Assembly (NCBI RefSeq): GCF_000143415.4
Contig: NW_003314282.1
Span: forward strand, 1,259,374-1,323,373
Origin: Selaginella moellendorffii
Lineage: Eukaryota > Streptophyta > Lycopodiopsida > Selaginellales > Selaginellaceae
Reading direction: 5' to 3'
DNA: 64,000 nucleotides
Made by a program: the position numbers and the translations under genes. Below, in pieces: positions 30,672-40,969 of this stretch. The notes beneath the pieces are model-generated. The model did no database searches, was not told where the DNA came from, and saw only the letters and a program-made list of their open reading frames with translations. Position 1 is the first letter of the stretch; every line of letters begins with the position of its first letter.

Positions 30672-33600
30672 TTTGGTATCAGAGAATGAGTCTCAGCGAG
30701 TACTATACAATGAGATTGGGCAACTAGTCTCGTTGCAGATCCGAGTGGGTACACGTTTGGTGCAAAGGGTTTACATTCGTTCCTTGGGTATGGCTTTGGT
30801 TACCTTTTGTACCTAATAATGTGAGCTTGCTCTTGGGCTCATATGATGGAATTGAGTTGTTCCGTTAGCACGAGTTTGAGTTTGGACTCGTGTGTGAGGC
30901 ACATTAGCAACTCGAGGTTACACTTTGAGTTGGCAGGATTAATGTTAGCCTATCGGTGGTTCCATGAGTTGTTCCTTGTACCGTGGGTAAAAGCAAACTT
31001 TTCCTGGGTTTGCTATGAGTGGTAAATAGGCTGGTCCGTAGCTAATTAGCACGGCACTAGTGGATCCTTCTTAGGCATGATTACAAATGGATCAATCAAG
31101 ACTGTAGGGATAAGTCTATTGATTTCAAGTAATTGTTGCTGTGCTCTCTCATAAACTTTTCTTGGATTGGACTGAAGGTTGTGCGAAAGCGAGCTTGAGG
31201 TTTAGTCAAAGATGAGACCAAAAAGAGAGTCATCGGGGACGAAGGATCAAATACGTAAATCATTTTCTCTTCTTGGAGAGATGATTTGCAACGAGGTGTT
31301 GACTCATTGCTCATGTTCATATTATGCAATCAAGATTCCCTACCTTGATGCATCTTGGAGATGATGGTCTTACAAATGGTGAGTTATGGGATGGATAGTG
31401 GTGAAACACTATACCATTTTGTCTAGGCTTGCTATTGGAAGACTTGGGTTGCAATGTTCAATTCTTTTCCGGAGAACCTTGCTATTGCTCTTTGAATAGC
31501 TTGGTGTTGGATTAGTTTTGGGTTTGGTCAAAAAGAGAGTAGCATGAGCTTGTCCGTGTTGTGAACAAAAGTTAGTGGTGTTAAATGTTGTAAATCTTTA
31601 TTGATGGAGTGTGATATTTATGTTACATTTTGTCAAATCGAGTTGACACTTGATGCTCACATAAACCTTTGAAGTAATGACATTGGCATTGCTCGTGGTG
31701 TTGCTTGATTGATGATCAAGACATTGTGATTTCCATATCATATTCATGTGATAATGAGCAATGTGTTTACGAAGTTGCTTGGTTAAACGATGATCAACCC
31801 CAAAGTGGTTGATGGAGAAGCTAGTCTACTTGCACGAAGTAGCATTGTAGTAGCTTTGACTAGATTCTCAATAGTGGTCCATTATGCTAAGCTTAAGTTG
31901 GTACCTTGTTTTCTTGAGGGTTTACCCATAAGGTGTTGGAAAGGGTTGTAACATTCATTTGCTATAGCTTAGTAGTTAATCCATTAACACTTGGAGTAGA
32001 TTGTTGGATGGAGAAAGTGTGTAGTTGAAGCATTGACATTGCTAACACTTGTGTTAGTGGAAGTGGCATTGTTGTTTCAAGTGACGAGGATTTTCCTTAG
32101 AGCTTGATTTTCCATGTCATTTTTCTTGTTAGTGTTTTGGCTTCACATTGTATCTTGAAGGTGATTGAAAAAGAGTGTAGTGCAATGTTGATATCCGAAG
32201 ATGTGGTCTTCGTGGTCAAGCTTTAGATGTTCACTTTGCATTTTTGCGGATATTGGTGTTGGATATCGGAAGAATGGGCAAAAAGATGTTCGAGGCTTAA
32301 GCATACTATGGGTCATGAGAATTGGTGTCAAGGTGAACTTATGTGAAGTTGTTAGTAGGAGGAAGTTGGTTGAGTCTTGAAAGTTTGTATTCCTAGACTG
32401 AGAGTCATTCTTTCTCTAGGATGGAAAATTTTCCACAAATTTTTTTAGGCTTTTCCAATGGCTGATCTGTTGATCACTTTGTCCGAAAACCTTTCCGTTT
32501 CGTAAGCTAGTACAAACTAGTGAAGGGGTTGGAGTTGACTTAGGTTAGCTTAGACCTTGTAGGTAGTTTGTATGATGCGACCCGAAAGGGATGCTAGCTT
32601 TTGGGGCTAAGGCAATTGAGTTGGATAGAGTCTGGAGTTGGTATAGAAAAGTGGCTATTGCGCTTTTCTAAGAAGGGTGACCCTTGTGCCTTTCTTTTGT
32701 AGCATTATGCTTGGTGGCAGGTTGCACCCTACATTTCGTTAGACTCTATGAGAGTAGTGAGCTCTCACTGATCTTGACTTGGTCTTGGTAGCCTTGCGCC
32801 TCGGCTGAGGATAGTGATGTCCAACTTAGTTATTTGCGGTGAGATGTTGGTACCCATATTATAGCTTTGTCTAAGTGGAGGTTGTGTACCGACATAAGTC
32901 CATCTCATGGTCTTCACTTGAGTTTCGACTTAGTGTTGATCATGTATAGCTAGCCTTTTCAATGTATGCTCAGAGCTATTGACTAGATGTGTTGGTGAGC
33001 TTATTGCGGTTGAGTTGGATTCGAGTGGTCATTTAGTTTGTGCTTGTCTATGAACCTTTATCTCGTTCATGAGGTATTACGTTCATGTTGGACAAGTATA
33101 TGACTCGATGGCATGAGTTTAGTGTTTGGGTCTTGTGAAGGCAAGTTGAAAGAGTGATTGTTAGTTGCTTTGTGACTAGTGATTGCTTGTAGATTTTGTT
33201 GAAGACTGTTACACTTGCTTCACTTGATGATGATTCAGTAGTGATGGGCTTGTTTTATCGGATGGTGTTGCGGAGGATCGTGTCATTAGACTTATATGGT
33301 TTTCCATATTGGTATGTTGACTCTACCTCTGTTTATATCATTTGGTTGCATTTAGTTCATAGTATTGGATTTCATGGAGTCTTGGATGTGGTGATTCACT
33401 CCTTGAGGAAATGTTATCTGTAACTGAGTATTGTTGAAGGATTAGTCTCGGATACTAAATAAAGTATCTTCGACTTTGATTAGCTTGGTTGCTAAAGAGT
33501 TTTGAGTGGTGATTCACTCGTGCTTTCTTTTAGCTTTGTTATGATGTTGATGACATTGAAGTGGTGCCTTGTCGTTGACAATATTGATATTGAGATTCAA

Positions 33601-35207
33601 GTGAAATGAGATGTCTCTCTCTCGATTGATATTGAGTTTCATTAGTCTTGATAGAGATAGTGTTGATGATTTGGTTATAGCTTTGTGTTATTAGCATTCG
33701 CGCATTTGCTAGTTAGCAACTAGGTTGACGTTCAAATGAACTGAGTGGCAAGTTTGAGTTAGTTGTGTTCTAGACGAGATTATTTAGTAGGGGTTGAGCT
33801 TTGGCTTTTCCTTGAAAAGTGATTCAGTCGTGAACTATGCTAACTCTACAAGTGGAAGAGTTAGTGATCAATATTGAAGTGATCAAATCCTTATTGGATT
33901 TGAGTTGAGATATATTAATCATTAATGATTCTTCTTGTGCTTGTTATGAAGTGAATTACGTTTTGCTATAGATGGATTCATGGAGGATCATTTGGTGATC
34001 ACTTATTGAGCGTAGCTTCGTTATGCTTAGCTTTTGGATTGATGCAAACATACTCTTCATTAGCTTTGGCATTATGAAGTTTAGCTTATGGATGTGTTGA
34101 GGAGGATATTGTGGGTTGTACCATGATTTCTTCTTTAGCATTGAAGTTGGTTCATACGAAACTTGTGATCATTGTTAGACCAAACTTCGCTATAGGCTTC
34201 TTCAAGCTTTTGGTTCCTTGAGTTTTCATGCTCATTGTTCCATTTGTTAGAAGTTGTTGGGGAAGGCATTTTGACTCATTAGCTTCAATATTGAAGTTAG
34301 TATTTGCATATGGCAATCATTGGTGATGATTGACTATCATCTAGGATAGTTGATTATCTTTATCAAAAAGTTTTGTTTGATTATTGTTGATATAGAATGA
34401 TTCACTGTTCTTCAAGATAGTAGATTCTTTCTTCAATGATGATTCAGCATCTCTTTATTGATGGGATGATTGATGTTCTTTCATGATGGTTCGTTGTTCT
34501 CTTTGATGGCTTTTGGCTTTTTGCAATACCACATGTTCTTTGTGGTTTGTTCTGGATTGGTCTCTTGGGTTTGAGACGTCGGTAGGATGTTACTGACACT
34601 TGCTTGAGCAACTTTAGTTCCTTGGTATTATTGACCGGGATCTATAAAGATTAGCTAGTGCAATAGTTGGTATGAACGAGTGTTTGTTGGCCATGCAACA
34701 TTCATTCTATTCTGTTGATTGTTGCTCGAGTTAGTTCTGATAGATTGGGATGTTATTTCCTTCGGGTGATACATTCGCGAGCATTTTGCTTGCCAGTCGA
34801 TGATACTTTGTGTTCTTTTAGTTATCTTTTGTAAGTTGTTTAGCCCTCTATCTGCAATCTTCAATGGTTAAGTTTCATCATTGAGTTTCATTGATGATAT
34901 ACTTGCTATTGAATTTTGTTGGATGGTGATTCCTATGTTTCCCAAAAAGATGGTCTTGGTGGTTCCTATCCTATAATACTAGTTTATCGGATGATAACTT
35001 ATTTGGAATACTTTTGTGTTTTAATCTAAGATATATTCACTGATAATTAAGACTCTAAGATATCATTGTTTCTGACTTTGATATTGTCCATCTATTGATC
35101 TTTAAGTTTGGGCCAGTATAGGCAGACTGGTTTCGGCACTTCGTGTGCATGGTGAAATCTCTAGTCATGGGGTAGCTACTGTAGACTGGTCACATAACCC
35201 GCTTCTC
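30672..35207 (+). other. Interior of the LARD-like element, no genes seen
   Basis: 4.5 kb of sequence strikingly rich in T and G on the plus strand, with recurrent TTGATGAT, GAGTTG and TTGGTG words. The longest open frames are below 80 codons and lack retroviral-type motifs. I see no captured gene and no clear polypurine tract next to the 3' LTR. Confidence 0.65.
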
Positions 35208-36459
35208 TGTCGATGTTCCTTATTCCGTTAAAAGGGCGTGACCGTGTAAACAACTCTAACTGGAAGGTATTGCTGGACTTTGGGTATCGAAAGTTACCTG
35301 TCGACCAGTCCTTACGGACACTCTTACCTTACTGCCACGATGGCAGGAGGTCGGTATTGCTGGACCCTTTATTAGTCCCTCTTGATCAAGTGTTAGTAAA
35401 CTGGACTTTGCATCTGTACTTGGCCGGATGAGCATAAGGAAGGAATTCCTAAGTGTCTATTTAGCTGAGCATACTCGGCCCGGCTTGTTAGTTCTCTTTT
35501 GCTCTGTCTTGCACTAGCTTGACAAGAACCCTCGCGTATTGAGATTGGTCCCTCAATATCGCTACATGATAGCTTACCGTGTCTGCCAAACACCCTCGCT
35601 ATCATGCCCTTTATGTTAGTCTCATTTCGGTCCCAAATGCTATTTATGGAAAGTGTCCAGATTTGCTCATTTGGCATATCTACGGAATGTAGAGATCGTC
35701 CTGAATATAATGGNNNNNNNNNNNNNNNNNNNNNNNNNNNNNNNNNNNNNNNNNNNNNNNNNNNNNNNNNNNNNNNNNNNNNNNNNNNNNNNNNNNNNNN
35801 NNNNNNNNNNNNNCCATATTTAGTAAGTTTCGAGCTTGTCCCAGAGACTAACTCCTGATACTAAGGGAGGCTTAGGGTGAAAGCCCAAAGCGTGTGTTCC
35901 TCAAGGGGGGGGGGCTATGGGGGGGTTCCAAATGTATAGTAGGGATAGTGGGTAGGTCGGGCATGGCCGACCAACCTGAGGCATAGTCTAGCTCCCGCTT
36001 GCGTGCCTGTCTTTGTTCTGCGTCCGGCTTGGGTCTAATCCCAAGCTCCACACCATGCTAGCTGGTGGAGTACCCACGTCCTTGCATTAGGCCACCGGTA
36101 TGCCGAAATTGCGCCAGACTCCGTTTGGCTCCGTTTTGCGTGCTGGTCCTGGCATTGGGATGCTGGCTACTCTAGGACTGTTCCAAGTTGCTTCGGGCCC
36201 CTGTTCCTTTGCTCCTTGGGCTTTATGCTCAGGAGTTGCTCCGTGGTTCGGTTCCATCACTCCTTGGCTCCATGCTTGGGAGTTTGGCACCATTCCTTCG
36301 TTCAGTGGCCCAAGGCCCTGAACCTCGGGTTCCTATGGACACGTGGCATGTGACACGTGGCATCTGTCACGTGGCACAAAGAGGGTTTAGGTTCCGCTTC
36401 GTGGTGTTATCCTATAGTAAATCACCATAGGATAAAGGGTCAAAACCACGTGCGCTACA
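35208..36459 (+). repeat. 3' LTR of the LARD-like element (contains assembly gap)
   Basis: Clear LTR homology starts at GACTTTGGGTATCG (35276) and ends at GCGCTACA (36459). TGTCG at 35208 is the best candidate for the true start, which would give 68 bp absent from the 5' LTR. The gap at 35714-35813 corresponds to about 38 bp in the 5' LTR. Confidence 0.8.
35714..35813. other. Assembly gap (100 Ns)
   Basis: Exactly 100 N characters, a conventional placeholder length. Flanks AATGG and CCATATT match 5' LTR positions separated by only about 38 bases, so the true missing length is probably much shorter. Confidence 0.95.
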
Positions 36460-36850
36460 GTTATGCCCCAGGAGGAGTTCTCATGCAAGAGGGACAGCCT
36501 ATTATATATGAGAGTCAAACTTTGAATTCCACAGAGCAATGCTATTTCACATATGAGCAAGAGTTACTCTCTATTGTTCATGCTTTGCGGACATGGTGGC
36601 ACTATCTTTATGGTGCAATGTTCGTGGTGTTGACAGATCACAAACCACTTGTGTATCTTTTCACATAGAAGGAGTTGAACACTAGGCAAGCTCATTGGAT
36701 GATTAAACTCATAGAGTTTGGGGAGTTTTCTATTGAGCATCATTCGGGAAAATCAAATGTGGTGGCAGATGTTTTATCTTGTGTTTGTCATGTGACAATG
36801 TTACAAACACGATTTTGTCATCATTTGGGTAATGTGGTCAATGAGTTTAG
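36460..36850 (+). pseudogene. Gypsy RNase H, continued after the insertion
   Basis: After the GTTAT repeat the frame reads YAPGGVLMQEGQPIIYESQ, then YEQELLSIVHALRTWWHYL and LTDHKPLVYLF, a standard gypsy RNase H with the active-site DAS left upstream of the insertion. A TAG follows LFT, then EHHSGKSNVVADVLS, the usual C-terminal motif of the domain. Confidence 0.85.
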
Positions 36851-36949
36851 GTAGTTGGTTGAGCATGCTCAGGCTTAGGATGCTGAGGTGGCCTCTTTGA
36901 GTGACTAGATGGAAGCCCCTTTCTCATTGGTGGATAGGATTCTTTATTA

Positions 36950-37260
36950 CAATGACTGATCTTAGATCAGGATAGAGCAGAGAAGTTTGCCAATGAGCAT
37001 CGCCAATTTTGGGAATATAAGGTGGGTGATCTCGTCTTTGTGCGAGTGATCTTTCTGTCAAATGAGTGGCAGAACACCTTAGTGCCTTTACAGACAGGGA
37101 AGAGTGATAAATTTTCCCATTGATATGCTGGTCCATATGAAGTGCTGGAGCGCATTGGTAAAGTGGCTTATAGGGTGCGGCTGCCAGCTGGGGTGAAAAT
37201 TCATCCGGTATTTTATATCAGCTAGTTGAAAAGTGTATTATCTCGGAGTGATGGGCCCAA
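36950..37260 (+). pseudogene. Gypsy integrase C-terminal remnant
   Basis: The zinc region and catalytic core are missing. What remains reads ANEHRQFWEYKVGDLVFVRV, then [18 protein letters not shown] and KIHPVFYIS, the last two being the conserved C-terminal signature. Stops interrupt it twice. A deletion of the integrase core is implied. Confidence 0.8.
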
Positions 37261-37382
37261 TGCCTCCTTAATGTATACGGCTGTGGAAGATGGACCAGGA
37301 GCTTGAGCAAGGTCCCCTAGAAAGGGATGATCACTCGTATAACTTGTCCTTGGGACAAGGACTTTGTTGGGGGGGAAGAATT

Positions 37383-37612
37383 GTTAGGCGCCAGCTTTGA
37401 TTACATAGTCAACATTAGTCAAAGGGAGGCTCAAGGGTATATTAAGGTATGTTAAGGTAAAGGACAAAACCCAACCCTAGGGCTCACAGTGGAGCGGCGG
37501 CGCAGTGGAGCTTTTGAGGTAGCTCGGGGGTGGTTGGGTGGTGAGGAACTTCAAGAGGTGGCATAGCATAGTCTAGGGTGACTAAATTTCTATCTTTTTG
37601 CACCGGATTATA
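37383..37612 (+). repeat. 230-bp LTR following the gypsy body
   Basis: Starts TGTTAGGCGCCAGC after the purine tract GTTGGGGGGGAAGAAT, ends GGATTATAACA and is followed by TGGGTATCAGAGACC, a primer-site sequence. A 5'-truncated copy lies at about 38454-38654. It shares only its first bases and its end motif with the outer 100-bp LTRs, so it is a related but distinct LTR type. Confidence 0.7.
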
Positions 37613-37800
37613 ACATGGGTATCAGAGACCAATTCGATTCTCATGGCTGATGAGTGGGGCAAGAATATTCTAAAGGAATATTCAACATGGTGGATCTAGA
37701 GGGAGAACCAAAGTTTGGTAGACCCTAAAAGAAGGACCATGGTGACTAGAGCGTGGCCTAAGTATGATCATGGATGATCATTCTCTGATGAAGGGAGGAT

Positions 37801-37903
37801 TGTTAGGCACCAGGTTAGGATAATAGAATAAAGAAGAGGGCTTTGCACAAGTGATCACCCCTTTAGCCAATTGGCTTAGGGTATAAGGGATAAAATCCTA
37901 ACA
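37801..37903 (+). repeat. Short LTR, right outer copy
   Basis: 103 bp, TGTTAGGCACCAGG to AATCCTAACA, following the purine tract GATGAAGGGAGGAT and followed by ACACA. Matches 27423-27518 with a few substitutions and small indels. Confidence 0.8.
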
Positions 37904-40260
37904 ACACAAGCATGCCTTTTTACAAGATTATCTTTCAGTCTTGAAATATGGTAGTGAAACAAAATTAACATTCTCACATTTTTGTATGCTATTACTACTC
38001 ATAAATTTTTTATCTTCCTTGCTTCCCATCTCTATGAAACCCTAAAGAATGAATAAGTGAATTAGTGTTTTAAATTATTTATGTACAATAAAATTTTTAG
38101 GTTCGTGCAAACTTCAATATTCCTATTTTTATTTAAGATAAAAAGGCCCAAAACCTTTTATGGTTTCACACAAACTTTTAATTCTGAAAACTACTCAATG
38201 AATATTTTATTATATAGGTCACATTAGAAATTACAAGTTTTCTCTATGATTTCAAGTTCACCAAAGAATAACATTTTTCTGACATGACATTTCCTCATAA
38301 GACTTATGATTGATTATGTTAATTAGCATTGACTTGACTCAACTCAAGTTTGGACCACCCCCTTATTAGACAGTAAATCCTCACAAAGATGGAAAAAGTG
38401 CATTATATGGGATATGGCTACAAATCTCCCACTCAAGAAACTCCTACTTGAGATTGGTCAACGTCGGTCAAAGGGAGGCTCAAGGGTATATTAAGGCATG
38501 TTAGGGTAAGGGAATTAACCTACCCTAGGGCTTACAGTGTGCAGTGGAGCTTTTGAGGTAGCTCGGGGGTGGTTGGGTGGTGAGGAACCTCAAGAGGTGG
38601 CGTAGTATAGTCTAGGGTGACTAGATCTCTGTCTTTTTGCGCCGAATCATAACATTGGTATCAGAGGACGCCAAGACAATGGAAAAGTCTCTAGGTTATT
38701 GTTTGAAACATATATAGTAGTTGTTAGCTGGAAAGTACCTGATAGAGCTTTGCTGCCATGCCACAACATGATCTCATATTTCTTGTTCGGTATTGACGTA
38801 TTGCACTTTCCCATAGGTGAAACAATACCTACAGCATCAGTGGGAAAAGATTTTCAGTGTAATCCAGGATTTCATGTTCCAAGCTCAGTACTTACAGCAC
38901 AAAGTCATCAGTGCTGCCTCCAGCGGCCATCGTTGTGTAAAAGCCATGGCTGTGGATCCTGCCATACTAGAGAGAACGCAGTGGTGGATCATGGCAAGTG
39001 GACATGGTGGGCTTGCAGAGAGTTGGTCTTTAATGGAAAGATGTCCTCAGCTTCCTGCTGCTAATATGGTGATGACAGAGGAGGTAACAAATTTTAATGG
39101 TTTATAATACTCAGGTGACAATGGATATAGTATCCTTGGATATTCTTGTTTGATGTTTTAGTATTAACAAAAACAGGAGCTTTACTTCAATCTGAAACTT
39201 TGACTCTTACAGAAGGAGGGATCTTTTCGTTCCTTGTCTCTTATGAGTGTTCAAGGTGCATTAGTTAGTTTTGTAAGACATTAGCTTTATAGCCTATAAT
39301 TTTAGGCTCTCTCTAGCTCCAAGTTCCTCCAAGTGAACCTCCCTAATTAGATATTTCCACCATGCTATGGAGATTCCTCAAATGGCACACATGGAGTGTT
39401 TTGACAGTTATTTCAACTATAACTGGATTGAGAACTTTGGAGTGGCTCATGATCAATTTCTTTTGTTTCAGCATAGGATTAGGCTGAATCACTGTTACTA
39501 TTTGAGAAGGTTTCAATTGATGTATTGGTGGACAATTTTCAGCAAAAGAGGTTTGGTAGATTACCAACTCCACTCCAAGCTTTTTGCATTCTGACAACAT
39601 CATCAATAATCTGTAGTAGATTGCTTGGCCAAGAGTATTGCCACATACAAGAAGCTTATCACCACAACTTTCATCCAAAGGTCGTAAGGTCGTAATTTCC
39701 CAACAAAGAATTTTCTTCACTATTTCACTGAGGGGGCACTGTCTTGTCTCTGGATAAAAAAAAGAGAATCAAAATCAAAAGAGAACTTTCGTAAATGTCT
39801 GGAAAACTTCCCTTTGTTGTGGAGCAACATCTGTGACGACAAAGAGGAGACTTCACTACATACCCACCGTATTCAAGGTCTTCTTTCAGCCTTGCAAGTT
39901 GATCCATGATACCGGCTATTTGCCTTGAGACATTTGCCGGATGTGGAGGATGATCCAAGTTCCAGCCAAGCTGCTTCTCCTCAGATCGTGGAGCTCAGCC
40001 TGGCACTTTGAGATCTTCCAGCCGGTTCTCATGCGCAAGAAAGAGAATCTACAAAGCAGTCGGCAGAGAAAATCTTCTTTCCATAGGATTGCTTCAAAGC
40101 ATGACCAACTTCAGCATAGGTGTACATTATATGGTGTTTCGTATTCAACTGAATATTCGGAAGCTTTTTGGATCACGCACATTTGGTCAAACAAATTTGC
40201 TTGGAGGCGGCTTGACGCATCCAAGCCAGAAAAATACCCATGAAACATTTAGAAAGTTCG

Positions 40261-40261
<1 letters not shown>
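37904..40261. other. Region of gene scraps without a complete gene
   Basis: 37904-38450 is AT-rich with nothing recognised. At 38817-39107 a plus-strand frame reads QHQWEKIFSVIQDFMFQAQY and MASGHGGLAESWSLMERC; it looks coding but has no recognisable family. On the minus strand 39958-39343 two frames read MDQLARLKEDLEYGGYV and DESCGDKLLVCGN; the first resembles the end of a PPR E/DYW segment only loosely. These are probably captured or decayed exons. Confidence 0.35.
38454..38654 (+). repeat. 5'-truncated solo LTR of the 230-bp type plus primer site
   Basis: From GGTCAACGTCGGTCAAAGGG to CGAATCATAACA this matches 37410-37612 closely, then continues TTGGTATCAGAGGACGCC, a tRNA-Met-type primer site. 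The interior of that element is gone after about 38690. Confidence 0.75.
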
Positions 40262-40291
<30 letters not shown>

Positions 40292-40340
40292 GAGGATTGG
40301 AGCCTAAATCCAACGCTTTAGACCACTCGGCCAAGCTGTC
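40262..40340 (-). tRNA. tRNA-Leu (anticodon UAG)
   Basis: The minus strand gives a 79-nt cloverleaf: 7-bp acceptor stem GACAGCT/AGCTGTC, D-arm with GGCCGAGTGGTCTAAAGC, anticodon stem TTGGA/TCCAA around loop TTTAGGC (anticodon TAG, reading CUA), a class II long variable arm (TCCTCAAGGGC) and T-arm GTGGG-TTCAAAT-CCCAC. The next base supplies A73. A-box and B-box (GGTTCAAATCC) promoter elements are intact. Decodes leucine CUA codons in the cytosol. Confidence 0.95.
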
Positions 40341-40599
40341 ATTTATTTGGCAAATCATTCTATTCAACGTAATGGAATTAACAATGCTTCAACGGGAAGA
40401 GCTCACATCTTATAATCACCAAAGTCATTTCCCTGGTTTTTGCTCTAGTTGCTTCGTTTTCTTTCCTGGCCTGGTCTAGACTGACGAGCTATCAGCCTCA
40501 TCCTCTTCCTCCAGGTGAGCAGGAAAGAAATATCTTCTTTCAATCTACAGATGGATTCTTCAGAACGCGGATCTTCGGTCTTGATCGGGCGATGTCACT

Positions 40600-40966
40600 G
40601 CACCATGTCCAAGCTCCCACCATAAACTCCACGATCTGATGGAGTTTCTGAAGGGAGAGGTCTGTTTCCTCTTTCCAGACAACTGGAAAACTAATAAGCA
40701 CCAGAAAGACAGCTCCAACATATGCTGGCTTAGAGAAAACTCGTATATGCAGAGGTATGCGTGCGCTAGAGAGGTGAGACGCTCAGCTTTAAAACTAGTG
40801 GCTTTTTAAGTTCCTGAGCGATTTCGATTTTCTTGTTTCTTGACAGATAAAGGACGCGAGGAAAGTTGGAAGAGACGTTCTAAAACACACTAAAGAATCC
40901 AGAAGCTTTTGCATAGGTTTGGATTTCCTCAATCTCATGGTTTTGTGCCAGCAGGCAGCAAATTAG
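40600..40966 (+). CDS. Possible small two-exon gene, unknown
   Basis: A frame around 40639-40773 reads MEFLKGEVCFLFPDNW and WLRENSYMQRYACARE and meets a GTGAGA donor in phase 0; after an intron of about 73 bp ending TTGACAG, the frame reads IKDARKVGRDVLKHTKES and stops at about 40966. Intron size and phase agree with neighbouring genes. No domain is recognised, and an upstream exon may exist. Could also be a gene scrap. Confidence 0.3.
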
Positions 40967-40969
40967 CAT

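Larger units (their letters stand above)
29539..36459 (+). mobile_element. Non-coding LTR element (LARD-like) inserted in the gypsy RNase H
   Basis: A 6.9-kb insertion with LTRs at 29539-30671 and about 35208-36459, each ending GCGCTACA, flanked by the 5-bp duplication GTTAT. A tRNA-Met-type primer site (TGGTATCAGAG at 30674-30684) follows the 5' LTR. The 4.5-kb interior has no gag or pol motif in any frame, so movement would depend on proteins from another element, as in LARDs. The host frame resumes exactly after the 3' duplication (GGVLMQEG), which dates this insertion after the gypsy one. The 3' LTR contains the assembly gap. Confidence 0.85.
27423..37903 (+). mobile_element. Composite short-LTR / Ty3-gypsy element, deleted and nested
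   Basis: Outer LTRs of 96 bp (27423-27518) and 103 bp (37801-37903) both run from TGTTAGGCAC to CCTAACA, and the block is flanked by the 5-bp repeat ACACA. After the left LTR comes a primer site (TTGGTATCGGAAACC), about 170 bp of leader, a purine tract and a partial second LTR copy (27691 on). Gypsy gag, protease, a gutted reverse transcriptase and RNase H follow, split by the 29539-36459 insertion, then an integrase C-terminus, a purine tract, a different 230-bp LTR (37383-37612), another primer site and leader, a purine tract and the right LTR. The mosaic suggests small TRIM-like units joined with a gypsy body. Confidence 0.7.

Noticed and set aside
29539-36459. Possible CRISPR-like or bacterial-type repeats
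   Set aside because: Repeated segments are two long terminal repeats, not short regularly spaced units; the window is a plant nuclear sequence.
39343-39958. PPR E/DYW-type C-terminus on the minus strand
   Set aside because: One short segment resembles it, but the expected CxxC/HxE deaminase signature is absent, so I did not call it PPR.
40173-40367. Minus-strand ORF reading SLAEWSKALDLGSNPQGRGF
   Set aside because: This peptide is the translation of the tRNA-Leu gene itself, a common annotation artefact.
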